NCBI GenBank assembly: GCA_016201065.1
Contig: JACQDL010000014.1
Location: 1-64,000 of the forward strand
Direction: 5' to 3'
DNA length: 64,000 nt
Source: Actinomycetota bacterium
GTDB taxonomy: Bacteria; Actinomycetota; Actinomycetes; Mycobacteriales; JACQDL01
Made by a program: the position numbers and the translations under genes. Each line of letters begins with the position of its first letter. Within the stretch, counting starts at the first letter, position 1. Positions 27,681 through 39,816 of this stretch are shown here, in pieces. The notes beneath the pieces are model-generated. The model was given only the letters and a program-made list of their open reading frames with translations. It made no database searches and was not told where the DNA came from.

Positions 27681-28538
27681 TCACCCCGCGGGCTGCTGGG
27701 TGCGGGCGGCGGCCACCCGCGCGAACGCCGCCACATCGAGCCCCTCGCCGCGGGCGCCGGGGTCCACGCCGGCCGCCCGCAACACCCGCTCCGCGGCGGC
27801 CGGCGACCCCGCCCAGCCGGCCAGCGCCGCCCGCAGGGTCTTGCGGCGCTGGGCGAACGCCGCGTCGACCACGGCGAAGGTGGCCACCCGGTCGGCCCCG
27901 GAGGGTGGGTCCCGGCGGTGGAAGGCCACCAGCCCGGAGTCGACGTTGGGCGCCGGCCAGAACACCGTGCGCGGCACGGCGCCGGCCCGGCGGGCGGCCG
28001 CGTACCAGGCCAGCTTCACCGACGGCACGCCGTACACCTTCGACCCGGGGCCGGCCGTCAGTCGGTCGGCCACCTCGGCCTGCAGCATGACCAGACCGTG
28101 GCGCACCGTCGGCAGCGCCGCGAGCAGGTGCAGCAGGACCGGGACTGCCACGTTGTAGGGAAGGTTCGCGACCAGGGCGGTGGGCTGCGGGTCCGGCAGC
28201 GCGCCGAGGGTCAGCGCGTCCGCGTTGAGCACGGTCAACCGATCGGCCACCGCCGGCACCCGATCCCGCACGGTGCCGGTGAGCGCGCCGGCCAGCACCG
28301 GGTCGACCTCGATCGCGACCACCGCGCGGCAGGCCGTGAGGAGGCCGAGGGTGAGCGAGCCCAGGCCGGGTCCGATCTCGATCGCGACGTCATCCGCGGC
28401 GAGCTCGGCGGTGCGCACGATGCGACGGATGGTGTTCGCGTCGTGCAGGAAGTTCTGCCCGAGCGACTTGCTGGGCCGGACGCCGAGACGGGCCGCCAGA
28501 TCCCGGATCTGCGCGGGACCCAGCAGCCCGTCCGTCAC
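27681..28538 (-). CDS. rsmA: 16S rRNA dimethyladenosine transferase
   Basis: A 285-aa SAM-dependent methyltransferase (KsgA) that dimethylates two adjacent adenosines near the 3' end of 16S rRNA. It contains [13 protein letters not shown], the SAM loop [11 protein letters not shown], catalytic NLPYNV (about residues 115-120) and the C-terminal RRKTLRAAL. The GTG at 28538 gives the expected N terminus; no strong ribosome site is visible. It sits between rpfB and ispE. Confidence 0.94.
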   Translation of the reverse strand: MTDGLLGPAQIRDLAARLGVRPSKSLGQNFLHDANTIRRIVRTAELAADDVAIEIGPGLGSLTLGLLTACRAVVAIEVDPVLAGALTGTVRDRVPAVADRLTVLNADALTLGALPDPQPTALVANLPYNVAVPVLLHLLAALPTVRHGLVMLQAEVADRLTAGPGSKVYGVPSVKLAWYAAARRAGAVPRTVFWPAPNVDSGLVAFHRRDPPSGADRVATFAVVDAAFAQRRKTLRAALAGWAGSPAAAERVLRAAGVDPGARGEGLDVAAFARVAAARTQQPAG

Positions 28539-28573
28539 GGCCGTCAGGGTAGATGACCTCCAACGTGGACGAC

Positions 28574-30748
<2,175 letters not shown>

Positions 30749-30752
<4 letters not shown>

Positions 30753-32542
30753 TCGCCGCCCTCCAGCCGGGCCAGCTCACGGTCCACGATGGACCGATCG
30801 AGCTTGGCGAACACCGGGGTCGGCGGCTGGAGGGGACGCCCCACCGGCAGCGGCACCGACTCCCACCGCGCCTCGGTCCGGTACTCCCCGGTCAGCACCG
30901 AGTAGTCCGGGCCGCCCTCCTCGCTGGCCGCGCGCAGCTCGGGCATCCCCGACCAGGTGCCGGTGCCACCGAGCAGCTCATGGATCCGCTGCGCCGAGGC
31001 CGGCAGGAACGGCGTGAGCAGGCTCTTGCAGTCGTCCACCACCTGCAGCGCCACGTGCAGCACCGTCGCCATCCGCTCCGGGTCGGTGTCCTTCAGCTTC
31101 CAGGGCGCGGTGTCCGACAGGTACTTGTTCGCCTCGGCGACAACCCGCATCACATCGGTGATCGCCGCCTTGAACCGGGACCTGCCGAGCTGCTCCCCGA
31201 CGGTGCCGAACGCCGCCTTCGCGGTGGCCAGCAGCGCGGCGTCGGCGTCGGTGAGGGCGCCCGCGGCGGGGATGTACCCGACGTTCTTCGCCGCCATCGA
31301 GATCGACCGGTTGACCAGGTTGCCCCAGCCGGCCACCAGCTCGTCGTTGTTGCGGCGGAGGAACTCCGACCAGGTGAAGTCGGTGTCCTGGGTCTCCGGA
31401 CCGGCCGCCGACAGGTAGTAGCGCAACGCGTCGGCGTCGTACCGCTCGAGGAAGTCACGGACCAGGATCCCGACTCCCCGCGAGGCGGAGAACTTGCGCG
31501 CCTCCATGGTGAGGAACTCGCTGGAGACCACGTCGGAGGGGAGGTTCAGCGCGCCCAGCCGGCCCGGCTCGCCGCCCCGGTCACCCCGCCCGGAGTAGCC
31601 GAGCAGCATCCCCGGCCAGATCTCGGAGTGGAAGACGATGTTGTCCTTGCCCATGAAGTAGTGCGCCTCGGCGGTCTCGCTCTGCCACCACGCCCGCCAT
31701 GCCTCCGGGTCGCCGGAACGCCGGGCCCACTCGATCGACGCCGACAGGTAGCCGATCACGGCGTCGAACCAGACGTAGATCCGCTTGTCGGAACGGTCCT
31801 GCCAGCCGGGCAGGGGCACCGGCACGCCCCAGTCCAGGTCCCGGGTGATCGCCCGTGGCCTGAGGTCGTCCAGGAGGTTGAGCGAGAACTTCACCACGTT
31901 CGGACGCCAGCTCGTGCGGGTCCGCAGCCAGCCCGCCAGCGACTCGGCGAACGCCGGCAGGTCGAGGAAGTAGTGCTCGGTCTCGACGAACTTCGGGACC
32001 TCGCCGTTGACCTTGCTCCGCGGGTTGATCAGATCGATCGGGTCGAGCTGGTTGCCGCACTGGTCGCACTGGTCGCCGCGGGCCCCGTCGTAGCCGCAGA
32101 TCGGACAGGTGCCCTCGATGTACCGGTCGGGAAGGGTGCGGCCGGTCGACGGCGAGATCGCGCCCATCGCCGTCTTCGGGAAGACGTACCCGTTGCGCAG
32201 CAGGCCGAGGAAGATCTCCTGAACGATCGCGTAGTGGTTGCGGGTCGTGGTGCGGGTGAACAGGTCGTAGGAGAGGCCGAGGTCGCGCAGGTCCTCCGCG
32301 ATCACCCGGTTGAAATGGTCGGCGGTCTCCCGTGGGGTCCGGCCAGCCTGGTCGGCGGCGACGAGGATCGGGGTGCCGTGCTCGTCGGTCCCGCTGACCA
32401 TGAGCACCCGGTTGCCGGCCATTCGCTGGTAGCGGGCGAACACGTCGGACGGCACGCCGAACCCGGCGACGTGACCGATGTGGCGCGGCCCGCTGGCGTA
32501 CGGCCACGCGACCGCGGTGAGGACATGCTTCCCGCTCGACAT
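30749..32542 (-). CDS. metG: methionyl-tRNA synthetase
   Basis: A 597-aa class I aminoacyl-tRNA synthetase that charges tRNA-Met. [16 protein letters not shown] carries the HIGH motif. Zinc-binding Cys pairs appear in CPICGYD and CDQCGNQ (about residues 142-165). The second signature is ARKFSASRG, the actinobacterial form of KMSKS. It has the anticodon-binding helical domain but no C-terminal tRNA-binding extension. The ATG at 32542 gives a complete N terminus. The 107-bp spacer to rsmI holds a 15-bp tandem repeat. Confidence 0.96.
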
Positions 32543-32575
32543 GGTGGTCAGCCTAGTGACGCGGGTGCCGCTGGC

Positions 32576-32650
32576 GCCGCAGCCGCCCCCAACGCAGCCG
32601 CTCCCAACGCAGCGGCCCCCAACGCAGCGGCCCCCAACGCAGCGGCCCCT
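32576..32650. repeat. 15-bp tandem repeat, five units, between rsmI and metG
   Basis: Five units of about 15 bp (consensus aacgcagcggccccc), the three rightmost nearly identical and the leftmost degenerate. They fill most of the spacer between rsmI and metG and reach the rsmI stop codon. On the transcribed strand the unit is G-rich (GGGGGCCGCTGCGTT). Confidence 0.9.
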
Positions 32651-33509
32651 ACCCTGGATCGCGAGCGGCGAGCACGGCGTCGTACACCGCCCGCCGCGGG
32701 ACGCCGGCCTGCCGGGCCACGGCCGTCAGCGCCGCCTTGCGATCCTCGCCGGCAGCCACCCGGTCGGCCACCGCCCCGGCCAGCACTGCCGGGGCGGTCT
32801 GGGCCGGTGCGGCCACTGCCCCGGCGACCACCACCGTGACCTCGCCCCGGACCTGTCCGGTGGCCCATGCCGCGTGCTCGGCGAGGGTCCCGCGGCGTAC
32901 CTCCTCGTAGGTCTTGGTCAGCTCCCGGCACACCACCGCCGGCCGGGCCGGGCCGAACGCGGCCGCCATGTCGGCCAGCGTTCCCGCCAACCGGTGCGGC
33001 GCCTCGAAGAACACCATCGTCCGCGCCTCGGTGGCCAGCCGGGCCAGCGCGGCGCGCCGCTCCCCGGCCTTGCGGGGCGGGAACCCCTCGAAGCAGAACC
33101 GGTCGCACGGCAGGCCGGAGACGGCGAGCGCGGTGGTGACCGCGGAGGGGCCGGGCAGCACGGTGACCGTGATCCCTTCCGCCACCGCGGCCGTGACCAG
33201 CCGGTATCCGGGGTCGGAGACGCTCGGCATCCCCGCGTCGGTGACCACCAGGACGTCGAGCCCGTCGCGCAGCGCCGCGACCAGCTCGGGAGTCCGGCTC
33301 CGCTCGTTGGCATCGTGGTAGGAGACCACCCGGCCGGTGGGGGTGACGCCGAGGTCGGCGGTCAGCCGCCGCAGCCGCCGGGTGTCCTCGGCTGCCACCA
33401 CCCCGGCGCTGGCCAGCGCGGCCCGGAGCCGGGCGCTCGCGTCGGCCGGGTCCCCGATCGGTACGCCGGCCAGGATCACCCGGCCCGGGTGGACGTCGGC
33501 GGAAGGCAC
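32649..33509 (-). CDS. rsmI: 16S rRNA 2'-O-ribose C1402 methyltransferase
   Basis: A 286-aa SAM-dependent tetrapyrrole-methylase-fold enzyme. It has [15 protein letters not shown] near the N terminus, [11 protein letters not shown], the conserved [27 protein letters not shown] and [26 protein letters not shown]. Together these identify RsmI. The GTG at 33509 is chosen; no strong ribosome site is seen. It is divergent from pmt in the wider gene order, with a polyferredoxin gene inserted upstream. Confidence 0.94.
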   Translation of the reverse strand: MPSADVHPGRVILAGVPIGDPADASARLRAALASAGVVAAEDTRRLRRLTADLGVTPTGRVVSYHDANERSRTPELVAALRDGLDVLVVTDAGMPSVSDPGYRLVTAAVAEGITVTVLPGPSAVTTALAVSGLPCDRFCFEGFPPRKAGERRAALARLATEARTMVFFEAPHRLAGTLADMAAAFGPARPAVVCRELTKTYEEVRRGTLAEHAAWATGQVRGEVTVVVAGAVAAPAQTAPAVLAGAVADRVAAGEDRKAALTAVARQAGVPRRAVYDAVLAARDPG

Positions 33510-33547
33510 CCGGCAAGGCTAGCGATCCGGGCCCGCGACGGTCACGG

Positions 33548-34894
33548 CTACATCCGCATGGTCATGGGCATGGCGAACAGGACGACGTTCACCGCGCTGA
33601 GGACCGTCAGCAGGACCAGGTTCGGGATCAGCACGGCGCGCAGCGTGCCGGACCAGGCGCCGTAGCGCGCCCGACTGATCCGCCACACGGTGTACCCGGA
33701 GCCGGCGATGCCCGCGGCGAGGACGCCGTACTGGATCAGCCGGATGGTGCTGCCGGAGACGAGAGCGGTTGAACCACCAGCGTGGCCGGCACCGACCAGC
33801 GCCGACGCGGTGATCAAGACTGCCTTCCCCTCGGCCAGCAGATGGAACAGGTTGTGGGCGAGGTGCCCGGCGATGTCCAGCGGGATGAGGGCGTAGCCGA
33901 ACCGGGCGAAGGTACGCCACGTGGTCTCCGCGCCGCGCCGGGCCGCCACCCAGGACGCAGCGGCGAGCAGCAGCGTCGGAGCGGCGATCGCCACCGTGAA
34001 TGCCAGCGTGAAGACGATCGGGATGCTGCTGAGCCCGGTGGTCCGCGCCACCCACGCCAGGGTGTCCGTCCAGACACCGAGCATCGTGATGTTCTGGATG
34101 AAGACGATCCCCATGATCGCCGCGGCGAGGAAGGCGTGCTCGGGGACTGGTTTCCGGACTGTCCACAGCTCCGTCGTCGGCGGCCGCACGGTGAGGGTCA
34201 GCGCGTCGTTCGGGCAGTTCTTCACGCAGTTGGCGCACAGGTTGCAGTTCGCGGCGGAGTCCATGGTGCGCGGGAACTCGAACAGCGGGCAGGCCGGGGC
34301 GGCCGGTCCACCGTGATAGCACGCAGCCCGCGCGGTGCAGGTCGCGCAGATCGCCTGGTCAGCCCGGAGGGCAACCATGCCGGTACGGGCGTAGTTGCCC
34401 GACAGCCCACCGAGGAAGCACAGGTGCCGGCAGAAGGTCCGGCGCTGGAAGAACGCACCGGAGGCCACCACGGCGGTGGTGAGCAGCAGCAGGAGCACAC
34501 CCGTACCCCAGGGCGACGCGACGATCCCCCAGACGTGGTCGGCCCAGGTGATCGCGATGAACTGCGCGTCGATGACCCAGATCCCGTACCGCCTGAGGAA
34601 GCGTGGCACCGGGCGGTGCACTCCGACCAACCGCTGCACGGCGTCCGACAGCGTGCCGAACGGGCAGATCGCACACCAGAACCGGCCGACCAACACGAAG
34701 ACGACTGGGATCACCGGCCACCACACAACCCAGGTCAGCGCGGTGCCGAGATTGTCGTGCGCGGCCCGCGGTCCCGCCAGCAGCTCGTACCCGACCAGCA
34801 CGAACACGGCCGCGGTGGCCCACTGCAACACGCCTGGGTACAGGCGGCTGCGGAGCACGGCGGCCATCAGCGGGCGCGGCCCGGCCGCCGTCAT
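33548..34894 (-). CDS. membrane 4Fe-4S polyferredoxin (NapH/NosR C-terminal-like)
   Basis: A 448-aa membrane protein with about 10 hydrophobic segments and many clustered Cys: FWCAICPFGTL, FCRHLCFLGG, CATCTARAAC, and a ferredoxin motif CNLCANCVKNCP (about residues 216-227). The CxxCP and membrane layout resemble NapH, NosR and related quinol-side electron-transfer proteins. The ATG overlaps the small partner gene by ATGA. It may pass electrons across the membrane to a periplasmic metalloenzyme or a metal reductase. No nos, nap or ccoG-type partner is in the window, so its client is unknown. Confidence 0.75.
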   Translation of the reverse strand: MTAAGPRPLMAAVLRSRLYPGVLQWATAAVFVLVGYELLAGPRAAHDNLGTALTWVVWWPVIPVVFVLVGRFWCAICPFGTLSDAVQRLVGVHRPVPRFLRRYGIWVIDAQFIAITWADHVWGIVASPWGTGVLLLLLTTAVVASGAFFQRRTFCRHLCFLGGLSGNYARTGMVALRADQAICATCTARAACYHGGPAAPACPLFEFPRTMDSAANCNLCANCVKNCPNDALTLTVRPPTTELWTVRKPVPEHAFLAAAIMGIVFIQNITMLGVWTDTLAWVARTTGLSSIPIVFTLAFTVAIAAPTLLLAAASWVAARRGAETTWRTFARFGYALIPLDIAGHLAHNLFHLLAEGKAVLITASALVGAGHAGGSTALVSGSTIRLIQYGVLAAGIAGSGYTVWRISRARYGAWSGTLRAVLIPNLVLLTVLSAVNVVLFAMPMTMRM

Positions 34895-35310
34895 CGCGAT
34901 CCTCCGCTCCGGGCGGGTGCGCCGTCGAGGTGGCGGGGCAGCGGGTAGGGCCGCCGCCTGCGCCAGGCCGCCGCCGCGGCGAGCACGCCAACGTCGACCG
35001 CGGCGAAGGTTCCGAGCACGATCGCCCGCGGCTGGTCGGCGGGCGCGGTGGGGTGTTCCGCACGGCTCGCGTCATGGCCCGTCATGTCATGGCCCGTCAT
35101 GTCATGGCCCGTCATGTCCGATCCGGCCGTGGGATGGACGTGATCGTGACCATCGCTCGCCACGACGGACGACGATGGCGGCGTTCTCTGGGCGGTGCCC
35201 GCGGCGTACCCGCCCACGCCCACCAGCACGAGAAGTCCTGTAAGTGCCACCCAGAGCAGGCTGGTGCGCGGGTCCCGGGGGACCGTCCACGGCCATCGCG
35301 GAGCATCCAC
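34891..35310 (-). CDS. small two-pass membrane protein with metal-binding MTGHD repeats
   Basis: A 139-aa protein with a hydrophobic segment at about residues 18-40, an external loop rich in His, Met and Asp (DGHDHVHP, then three MTGHD repeats), and a second hydrophobic segment at about 95-113 followed by basic residues. The loop looks suited to binding copper or another soft metal. The GTG at 35310 follows AGGA. It overlaps the polyferredoxin gene by ATGA, so the two are coupled and may form a complex. I do not recognise a named family. Confidence 0.6.
   Translation of the reverse strand: MDAPRWPWTVPRDPRTSLLWVALTGLLVLVGVGGYAAGTAQRTPPSSSVVASDGHDHVHPTAGSDMTGHDMTGHDMTGHDASRAEHPTAPADQPRAIVLGTFAAVDVGVLAAAAAWRRRRPYPLPRHLDGAPARSGGSR
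35071..35118 (-). repeat. 15-bp tandem repeat encoding MTGHD
   Basis: Three exact copies of a 15-bp unit (gtcatggcccgtcat read on the plus strand) plus a partial fourth. They encode three MTGHD pentapeptides in the external loop of the small membrane protein. Confidence 0.9.
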
Positions 35311-35634
35311 TGCAATCCTGACCTTCCAGATCGACGTTGACCGTGCCGGCCAGCCGAGGTCCCCGACGATCCCGCCATGATCCGCACGGATCGATGACGG
35401 AACCGTGAAGTTCTCCTGTGGACCATGCCGGGTTGCGCCAGCACCGGGCGCGTCGCGCCGCGGGACAGGTGGGATCTACCGAGAACCTTCATGTGTCGCG
35501 GCCGGTTCCTTCATCGGCGGAGTCCACGGTGGGGACCGGACCGACCCGCTGGTGATGGCCGGCGGTTCCCGCCCGAACGCCGGCTCCCGCTCGCCGGCAC
35601 CCGGGACGTCCTCGGAAGCGGGTGTGGAGGTCAG
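35311..35634. other. divergent intergenic region with palindrome
   Basis: A 324-bp gap between the small membrane protein gene and the beta-propeller gene, which point away from each other. The only clear structure is the 14-bp inverted repeat GATCCG-CA-CGGATC at 35379-35392, about 70 bp from the left start, a possible operator. I see no convincing gene here. Confidence 0.45.
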
Positions 35635-36588
35635 ATGAGCAAGAACTCAGGCGACACCCGACCGAGGACGAGGTCCGCCCCGGGCGCGGCCAGGCCATCC
35701 ACCGCACCGCCATCGGGACGAGCTTCCATACCGTGGCTGCTGGTCGGCGGCGTGGTCGCTGCGGTGATCATCGTCGGCGGGACGGCCTTCGTCGCCGGGT
35801 CCCGCAACCCGGCAGGCGGTGGGGGACCGACCGCCGCCGGTGACGAGTTCGGGCATATCCACGGTCTGTCCATCGACCCGGCCAGCCGGACGGTGTACGC
35901 GGCGACCCACCACGGGCTCTTCCGGGTGGCCGGCGAACACTCGGTCGTCCGGGTCTCCACGCAGGCCCCGGACCTGATGGGCTTCGCGGTGGTCGGCCCC
36001 GGGCACTTCCTGGCGTCGGGCCATCCCGGCACCGGCGACGGCGGCCCGGCCGACCTCGGCCTGGTCGAGTCGACCGACGGGGGCGTCACCTGGCGCACCC
36101 TCTCGCTCCCGGGGGCGGCCGACTTCCACGGTCTGCGCGCCGCCCACGGCGCGGTCTACGGCTACAGCGCGCGAGACGCCACGTTCATGGTCAGCACCGA
36201 CCGGCGTACCTGGCAGCGGCGGGCCACGGTCCCGATGGGTGCCTTCGCGGTCAGCCCCACCGAGGCGGACACGATCCTGGCCGTGGGGCGGGACGGGCTG
36301 ATGCGTTCGACCGATGGCGGGCGTACCTGGCTACAGGTCGGCGACGCCCCGCAGTTCACCGTCCTGACCTGGGACCAGAGCCCGGAGATCTGGGGAGGCG
36401 ATCTGGCCGGGATCGTGTGGCGCTCGACCGACGGTGGCACGAAGTGGTCGCGGCGCGGCGCGCTGCCCGCCCCTCCCGAGGCGCTGGCCACGCATGGCGG
36501 CACCGTCTACGCGGCCGTCGACGGGGCCCGGATCCTCGCCAGCACGGACGGCGGCGCCACCTGGCAGGTGACGTACAGCCCCGGGTGA
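35635..36588 (+). CDS. membrane-anchored beta-propeller (BNR/sortilin-like) exported protein
   Basis: A 317-aa protein. A Pro/Arg/Ser-rich cytoplasmic start is followed by a membrane segment (about 33-54: WLLVGGVVAAVIIVGGTAFVAG). An external domain then contains repeated blades of the type STDGGxTW (VESTDGGVTW, RSTDGGRTW, RSTDGGTKW, ASTDGGATW). This matches BNR/Asp-box propellers annotated as F510_1955-type glycosyl hydrolase-like proteins. No catalytic residues can be named, so enzymatic activity is not supported. GGAGG precedes the ATG by 5 nt. It is divergent from the polyferredoxin pair and may belong to the same metal- or redox-related set (inference). Confidence 0.7.
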   Translation: MSKNSGDTRPRTRSAPGAARPSTAPPSGRASIPWLLVGGVVAAVIIVGGTAFVAGSRNPAGGGGPTAAGDEFGHIHGLSIDPASRTVYAATHHGLFRVAGEHSVVRVSTQAPDLMGFAVVGPGHFLASGHPGTGDGGPADLGLVESTDGGVTWRTLSLPGAADFHGLRAAHGAVYGYSARDATFMVSTDRRTWQRRATVPMGAFAVSPTEADTILAVGRDGLMRSTDGGRTWLQVGDAPQFTVLTWDQSPEIWGGDLAGIVWRSTDGGTKWSRRGALPAPPEALATHGGTVYAAVDGARILASTDGGATWQVTYSPG

Positions 36589-36663
36589 TCCCAGCTCACG
36601 CGGCAGAGGTGGCCGGACGCCTCGCTAAGCAGGGCGCACCGCGCACCGCCTATGCTCGCCGGC

Positions 36664-38253
36664 ATGTCATTGACGGTGCCCGGGCATGCCGCGGTGCCGT
36701 CCTCCTGCTCGCCGGACCCGCCCGACCGTCGGGATGTGTGGCTGCCCGCCATCCAGCCCGCGTTCGCGGCGCTCCGGGTCCGGATGCCATCCGATCGGGT
36801 GGCATCGTGGCTGGCCACGACGGTCGTGACCGCGCTGGCCGGCGTGATCAGGTTCTGGGGCCTGGGCTACCCCAAGGGGATGGTCTTCGACGAGGTGTAC
36901 TACGCGACCGAGGCGCGCGAGATGCTCCTCAACGGCGGATACGAGAACAACCCCGGCTACCTGTTCATCGTCCATCCCCCACTCGGGAAATGGCTCATCG
37001 TGCTCGGTGAGCGGCTGTTCGGGCACACCGAGCTCGGCTGGCGGGTGCCTTCGGCGGTGGCCGGCACGCTGGCCGTGCTGATCCTGGTCCGGCTGGTCCG
37101 GCGGATGACCCGCTCCACCCTGCTCGGCGGTGTCGCCGGGCTGCTGCTGGCCCTCGACGGACTCTCGGTGGTGCACAGCCGGGTCGCGCTGCTGGATGTC
37201 TTCCTCCAGCTCCTGGTGCTGGCCGGGTTCGCCTGCCTGGTGCTGGACCGGGACGCGGTGCGCTCCCGGCTGGCCCGGATGGTGGGAGCCGGCGACGTCC
37301 GGGCCCTCGGTCCCGGGCTGGGCCCCCGACCGTGGCGGCTGCTGGGCGGGGTGCTGCTCGGGGCGGGCTGCGGGGTCAAGTGGAGCGCGGTGTACTTCCT
37401 GGCGGGATTCGCCGTGCTGTCACTGCTGTGGGACCGGGCGGCCCGCCGTTCGATCGGGGTACCCAGACCCACGGCGGGGACGGTGCTGCGCGACGCGCCG
37501 TGGGCCCTGTGGGCGATGTTGGTGGTACCGCTGCTGGCCTACCTGGCAACCTGGACCGGCTGGTTCCTCTCCGAGAACGCGTGGAACCGGCACTGGGCGG
37601 AGGCCAACCCGGCAGGCTGGGCATTGTCGGGGATCACCACCCCGAGCCGCTGGCCGTTCCTGCCGGACGCGGTGCGGTCCCTCGTCCAGTACCACGGCTG
37701 GATTCTGCACTTCCACGATGAGCTGTCCCAGGCGCACCCCTACCAGTCGATGCCCTGGGCCTGGCTGGTGGACGGACGGCCGGTGTCGTACTACTACCCG
37801 CCGCAGACCGAGGTGCCGCAGACCTGTGGCGCGACGAGCTGCGTGCGGGAGATCCTCGCGGTCGGCACGCCGGCTCTGTGGTGGGCCTTCCTGCCGGCGC
37901 TGGTCTGGACGGCGTGGCTGGTCATCTCCCGGCGGGACTGGCGGGCGGGCGCGGTGTGGGTGGCGTTCGGTGCCGGCTGGCTGAGCTGGATGATCAACCT
38001 GGATCGGACGATGTTCTTCTTCTACATGCTGCCGCTGGTGCCGTTCCTGGTCATCGCGGTGGCCATGGCGCTCGGTGACGTGCTCGGCCCGCATGGTGCC
38101 GGCAAGGTCCGACGCCGGATCGGGGCGACCGCGCTGAGCGGCTACCTCGCCCTGGTCGTGATGAACTTCGTCTGGCTGCACCCGATCCTGGTCGGCAACC
38201 TGATCACCTTCGACCGGTGGCAGTCGGAGATGTGGTTCCCCTCCTGGATCTGA
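36664..38253 (+). CDS. pmt: protein O-mannosyltransferase (Pmt, GT39)
   Basis: About 529 aa. A multipass membrane enzyme that moves mannose from polyprenyl-phosphate mannose to Ser/Thr of exported proteins. The GT39 features are an acidic pair in MVFDEVYYATEA just after the first membrane segment, HPPLGKWLI, and roughly ten hydrophobic segments, with an external loop containing HFHDELSQAHPYQS. It matches the actinobacterial Rv1002c-type enzyme and is divergent from rsmI/metG as usual. The start may be ATG 36664 or ATG 36652; neither has a clear ribosome site. The stop codon lies inside an 18-bp tandem repeat. Confidence 0.88.
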   Translation: MSLTVPGHAAVPSSCSPDPPDRRDVWLPAIQPAFAALRVRMPSDRVASWLATTVVTALAGVIRFWGLGYPKGMVFDEVYYATEAREMLLNGGYENNPGYLFIVHPPLGKWLIVLGERLFGHTELGWRVPSAVAGTLAVLILVRLVRRMTRSTLLGGVAGLLLALDGLSVVHSRVALLDVFLQLLVLAGFACLVLDRDAVRSRLARMVGAGDVRALGPGLGPRPWRLLGGVLLGAGCGVKWSAVYFLAGFAVLSLLWDRAARRSIGVPRPTAGTVLRDAPWALWAMLVVPLLAYLATWTGWFLSENAWNRHWAEANPAGWALSGITTPSRWPFLPDAVRSLVQYHGWILHFHDELSQAHPYQSMPWAWLVDGRPVSYYYPPQTEVPQTCGATSCVREILAVGTPALWWAFLPALVWTAWLVISRRDWRAGAVWVAFGAGWLSWMINLDRTMFFFYMLPLVPFLVIAVAMALGDVLGPHGAGKVRRRIGATALSGYLALVVMNFVWLHPILVGNLITFDRWQSEMWFPSWI

Positions 38254-38294
38254 CGGTGCTCCTGGATCCGACGGTGCTCCTGGATCCGACGGTG
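38241..38294 (+). repeat. 18-bp tandem repeat at the pmt stop codon
   Basis: Three 18-bp units (ctcctggatcygacggtg). The first contains the pmt stop TGA; in units two and three the same position reads CGA. Loss of that TGA would therefore extend the protein through the repeats. Confidence 0.85.
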
Positions 38295-38312
38295 CGGCTC
38301 TGAGCACGCCGC

Positions 38313-39788
38313 CTAACGGTCACTCGTCATGAGCTCCGGCTCATACCCGGACCGGCTCGCCGGGATCGTCACCCGCGGGCCGCCGCCCGAGGTGGGCAGC
38401 AGGGTGGACAGCCCGGCGGCAACGGCGACCAGCGCGAGGTCAACCGCGAGGACCCAACCGAGGGCGTACAGGAAGCCGGTCCGGTCCGCCCGGATACCGA
38501 GCACGGCGAAGAAGAGCTCACCGAGCGTGGCCACGCCCAGGGCGCTGGCGAACTGTTGCGCGGTGGTCAGCACACCCGCCGCCGACCCTGCCCGCAGCGG
38601 GTCGACGCCGGTGAGCACCACCCCGATCAGGGACGGCACGATCAGGCCGTTCCCCATCCCGACCACGGCCATCGGGACCGCCATCCGCAGCGGGCTGACC
38701 GACGCGCCGGAAAGCGAGACCTCCACCAGCAACGTCAGCAGGCCCGTGCCGCTGACCAGCGTGCCGACGGTGATCACCCGCGCGCCGTACCGGGCCACGG
38801 CGCCCCGGGCAAGCATCGAGGTGATCGCGAACGCCGCACCGAGCGGCCCGAAGGTCAGGCCGGCCTCCAGCGGCGACAGCCGCAGGCCCGACTGCAGGAC
38901 CAGGGTCAGGGCGAACATGAAGCTGCCGAAGAACGCCATGATCGCCACGTTGACCGCGAGGCCGGCGGAAAAATGCCGGTTGCGGAAGAGCGCAGGATCG
39001 ATGACCGGCTGGCCACCGCGCAGGTGCAGCGCCCGCTCCCACGCCAACGTGCCGATGAGCACCGGGACGGCGACGGCGGGAGCCACCAGGGTCCACACCG
39101 GCCACCCCTCGCTGCGTCCGAGCACCAGCGGCACCAGAACCAACGCGACAGCGAGCGAGACGCCGACCGAACCGACGGGGTCCAGCCGAGGCCGCTTCGC
39201 GGCTGCGGCCGGCGGCAGCCAGCGGCTGGCCAGGGCGATCACGACCAGGCCGATCGGCAGGTTGACCAGGAAGATCGCCCGCCAGCCGAGCCCGAACAGG
39301 TCGGCGTCCAGCAACACCCCGCCCAGCACCTGGCCGGCCACCGAGCCAACCCCGACCGTGACCCCGAACCAGGACAGCGCCTTCGGGCGTTCCACGCCCG
39401 GGAACGTCGCCGTGATCAGCGCGAGCACCTGGGGCACCATCGCCGCAGCGGCGAACCCCTGGAACAACCGAGCCGCGACGAGCTGCCCCGGGCTGGCCGC
39501 CACCCCACACAGCACCGACGCGACGGTGAAGGCGCCCATGCCGAGCACGAACAGCCGGCGGTACCCGAACAGGTCGCCCAACCGGCCGCCGGTGATCAGT
39601 CCGCTGGCGTAGGCGAAGGCGTACCCGCCGACGATGAGCTCCAGGGCCACGTCGGTGGCGTGCAGCTCGGTCCGCACCGACGGCGCGGCGACATTGACGA
39701 CGAAGAAGTCGAACAGCGACATGAAGATCGCGGACAGGACAACCGGGAGCATCTGCCACCGGCGGGGATCGGGCGGTGCGTCGGTCAC
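38313..39788 (-). CDS. MFS drug/H+ antiporter, DHA2 (14-segment) type
   Basis: A 491-aa transporter with about 14 membrane segments. DFFVVNVAAPSVRTEL is the DHA2-type first-helix motif, GGRLGDLFGYRR the loop 2-3 signature, and RLFQGFAAAAMVPQVLALI follows. It probably exports toxic organic compounds. The GTG at 39788 has GAGGAGA upstream; an ATG seven codons earlier is less well placed. It is divergent from an ArsR-type regulator with an inverted repeat between them, which suggests repression by that regulator. Confidence 0.88.
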   Translation of the reverse strand: MTDAPPDPRRWQMLPVVLSAIFMSLFDFFVVNVAAPSVRTELHATDVALELIVGGYAFAYASGLITGGRLGDLFGYRRLFVLGMGAFTVASVLCGVAASPGQLVAARLFQGFAAAAMVPQVLALITATFPGVERPKALSWFGVTVGVGSVAGQVLGGVLLDADLFGLGWRAIFLVNLPIGLVVIALASRWLPPAAAAKRPRLDPVGSVGVSLAVALVLVPLVLGRSEGWPVWTLVAPAVAVPVLIGTLAWERALHLRGGQPVIDPALFRNRHFSAGLAVNVAIMAFFGSFMFALTLVLQSGLRLSPLEAGLTFGPLGAAFAITSMLARGAVARYGARVITVGTLVSGTGLLTLLVEVSLSGASVSPLRMAVPMAVVGMGNGLIVPSLIGVVLTGVDPLRAGSAAGVLTTAQQFASALGVATLGELFFAVLGIRADRTGFLYALGWVLAVDLALVAVAAGLSTLLPTSGGGPRVTIPASRSGYEPELMTSDR

Positions 39789-39816
39789 GACTCTCCTCGC
39801 TGGCCCCATGGCCAAA

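Noticed and set aside
32576..32650. Possible CRISPR-like array
   Set aside because: Units are contiguous 15-bp copies without spacers; it is a minisatellite.
32571..32650. Extension of a coding frame through the 15-bp repeat (Gly-Ala-Ala-Ala-Leu units)
   Set aside because: That frame is not the rsmI frame, which stops at 32649, so the repeat is non-coding.
33548..34894. Nitrous-oxide or nitrate reductase accessory gene (NosR/NapH)
   Set aside because: No nosZ, napA or other denitrification gene is nearby, so only the general polyferredoxin class is claimed.
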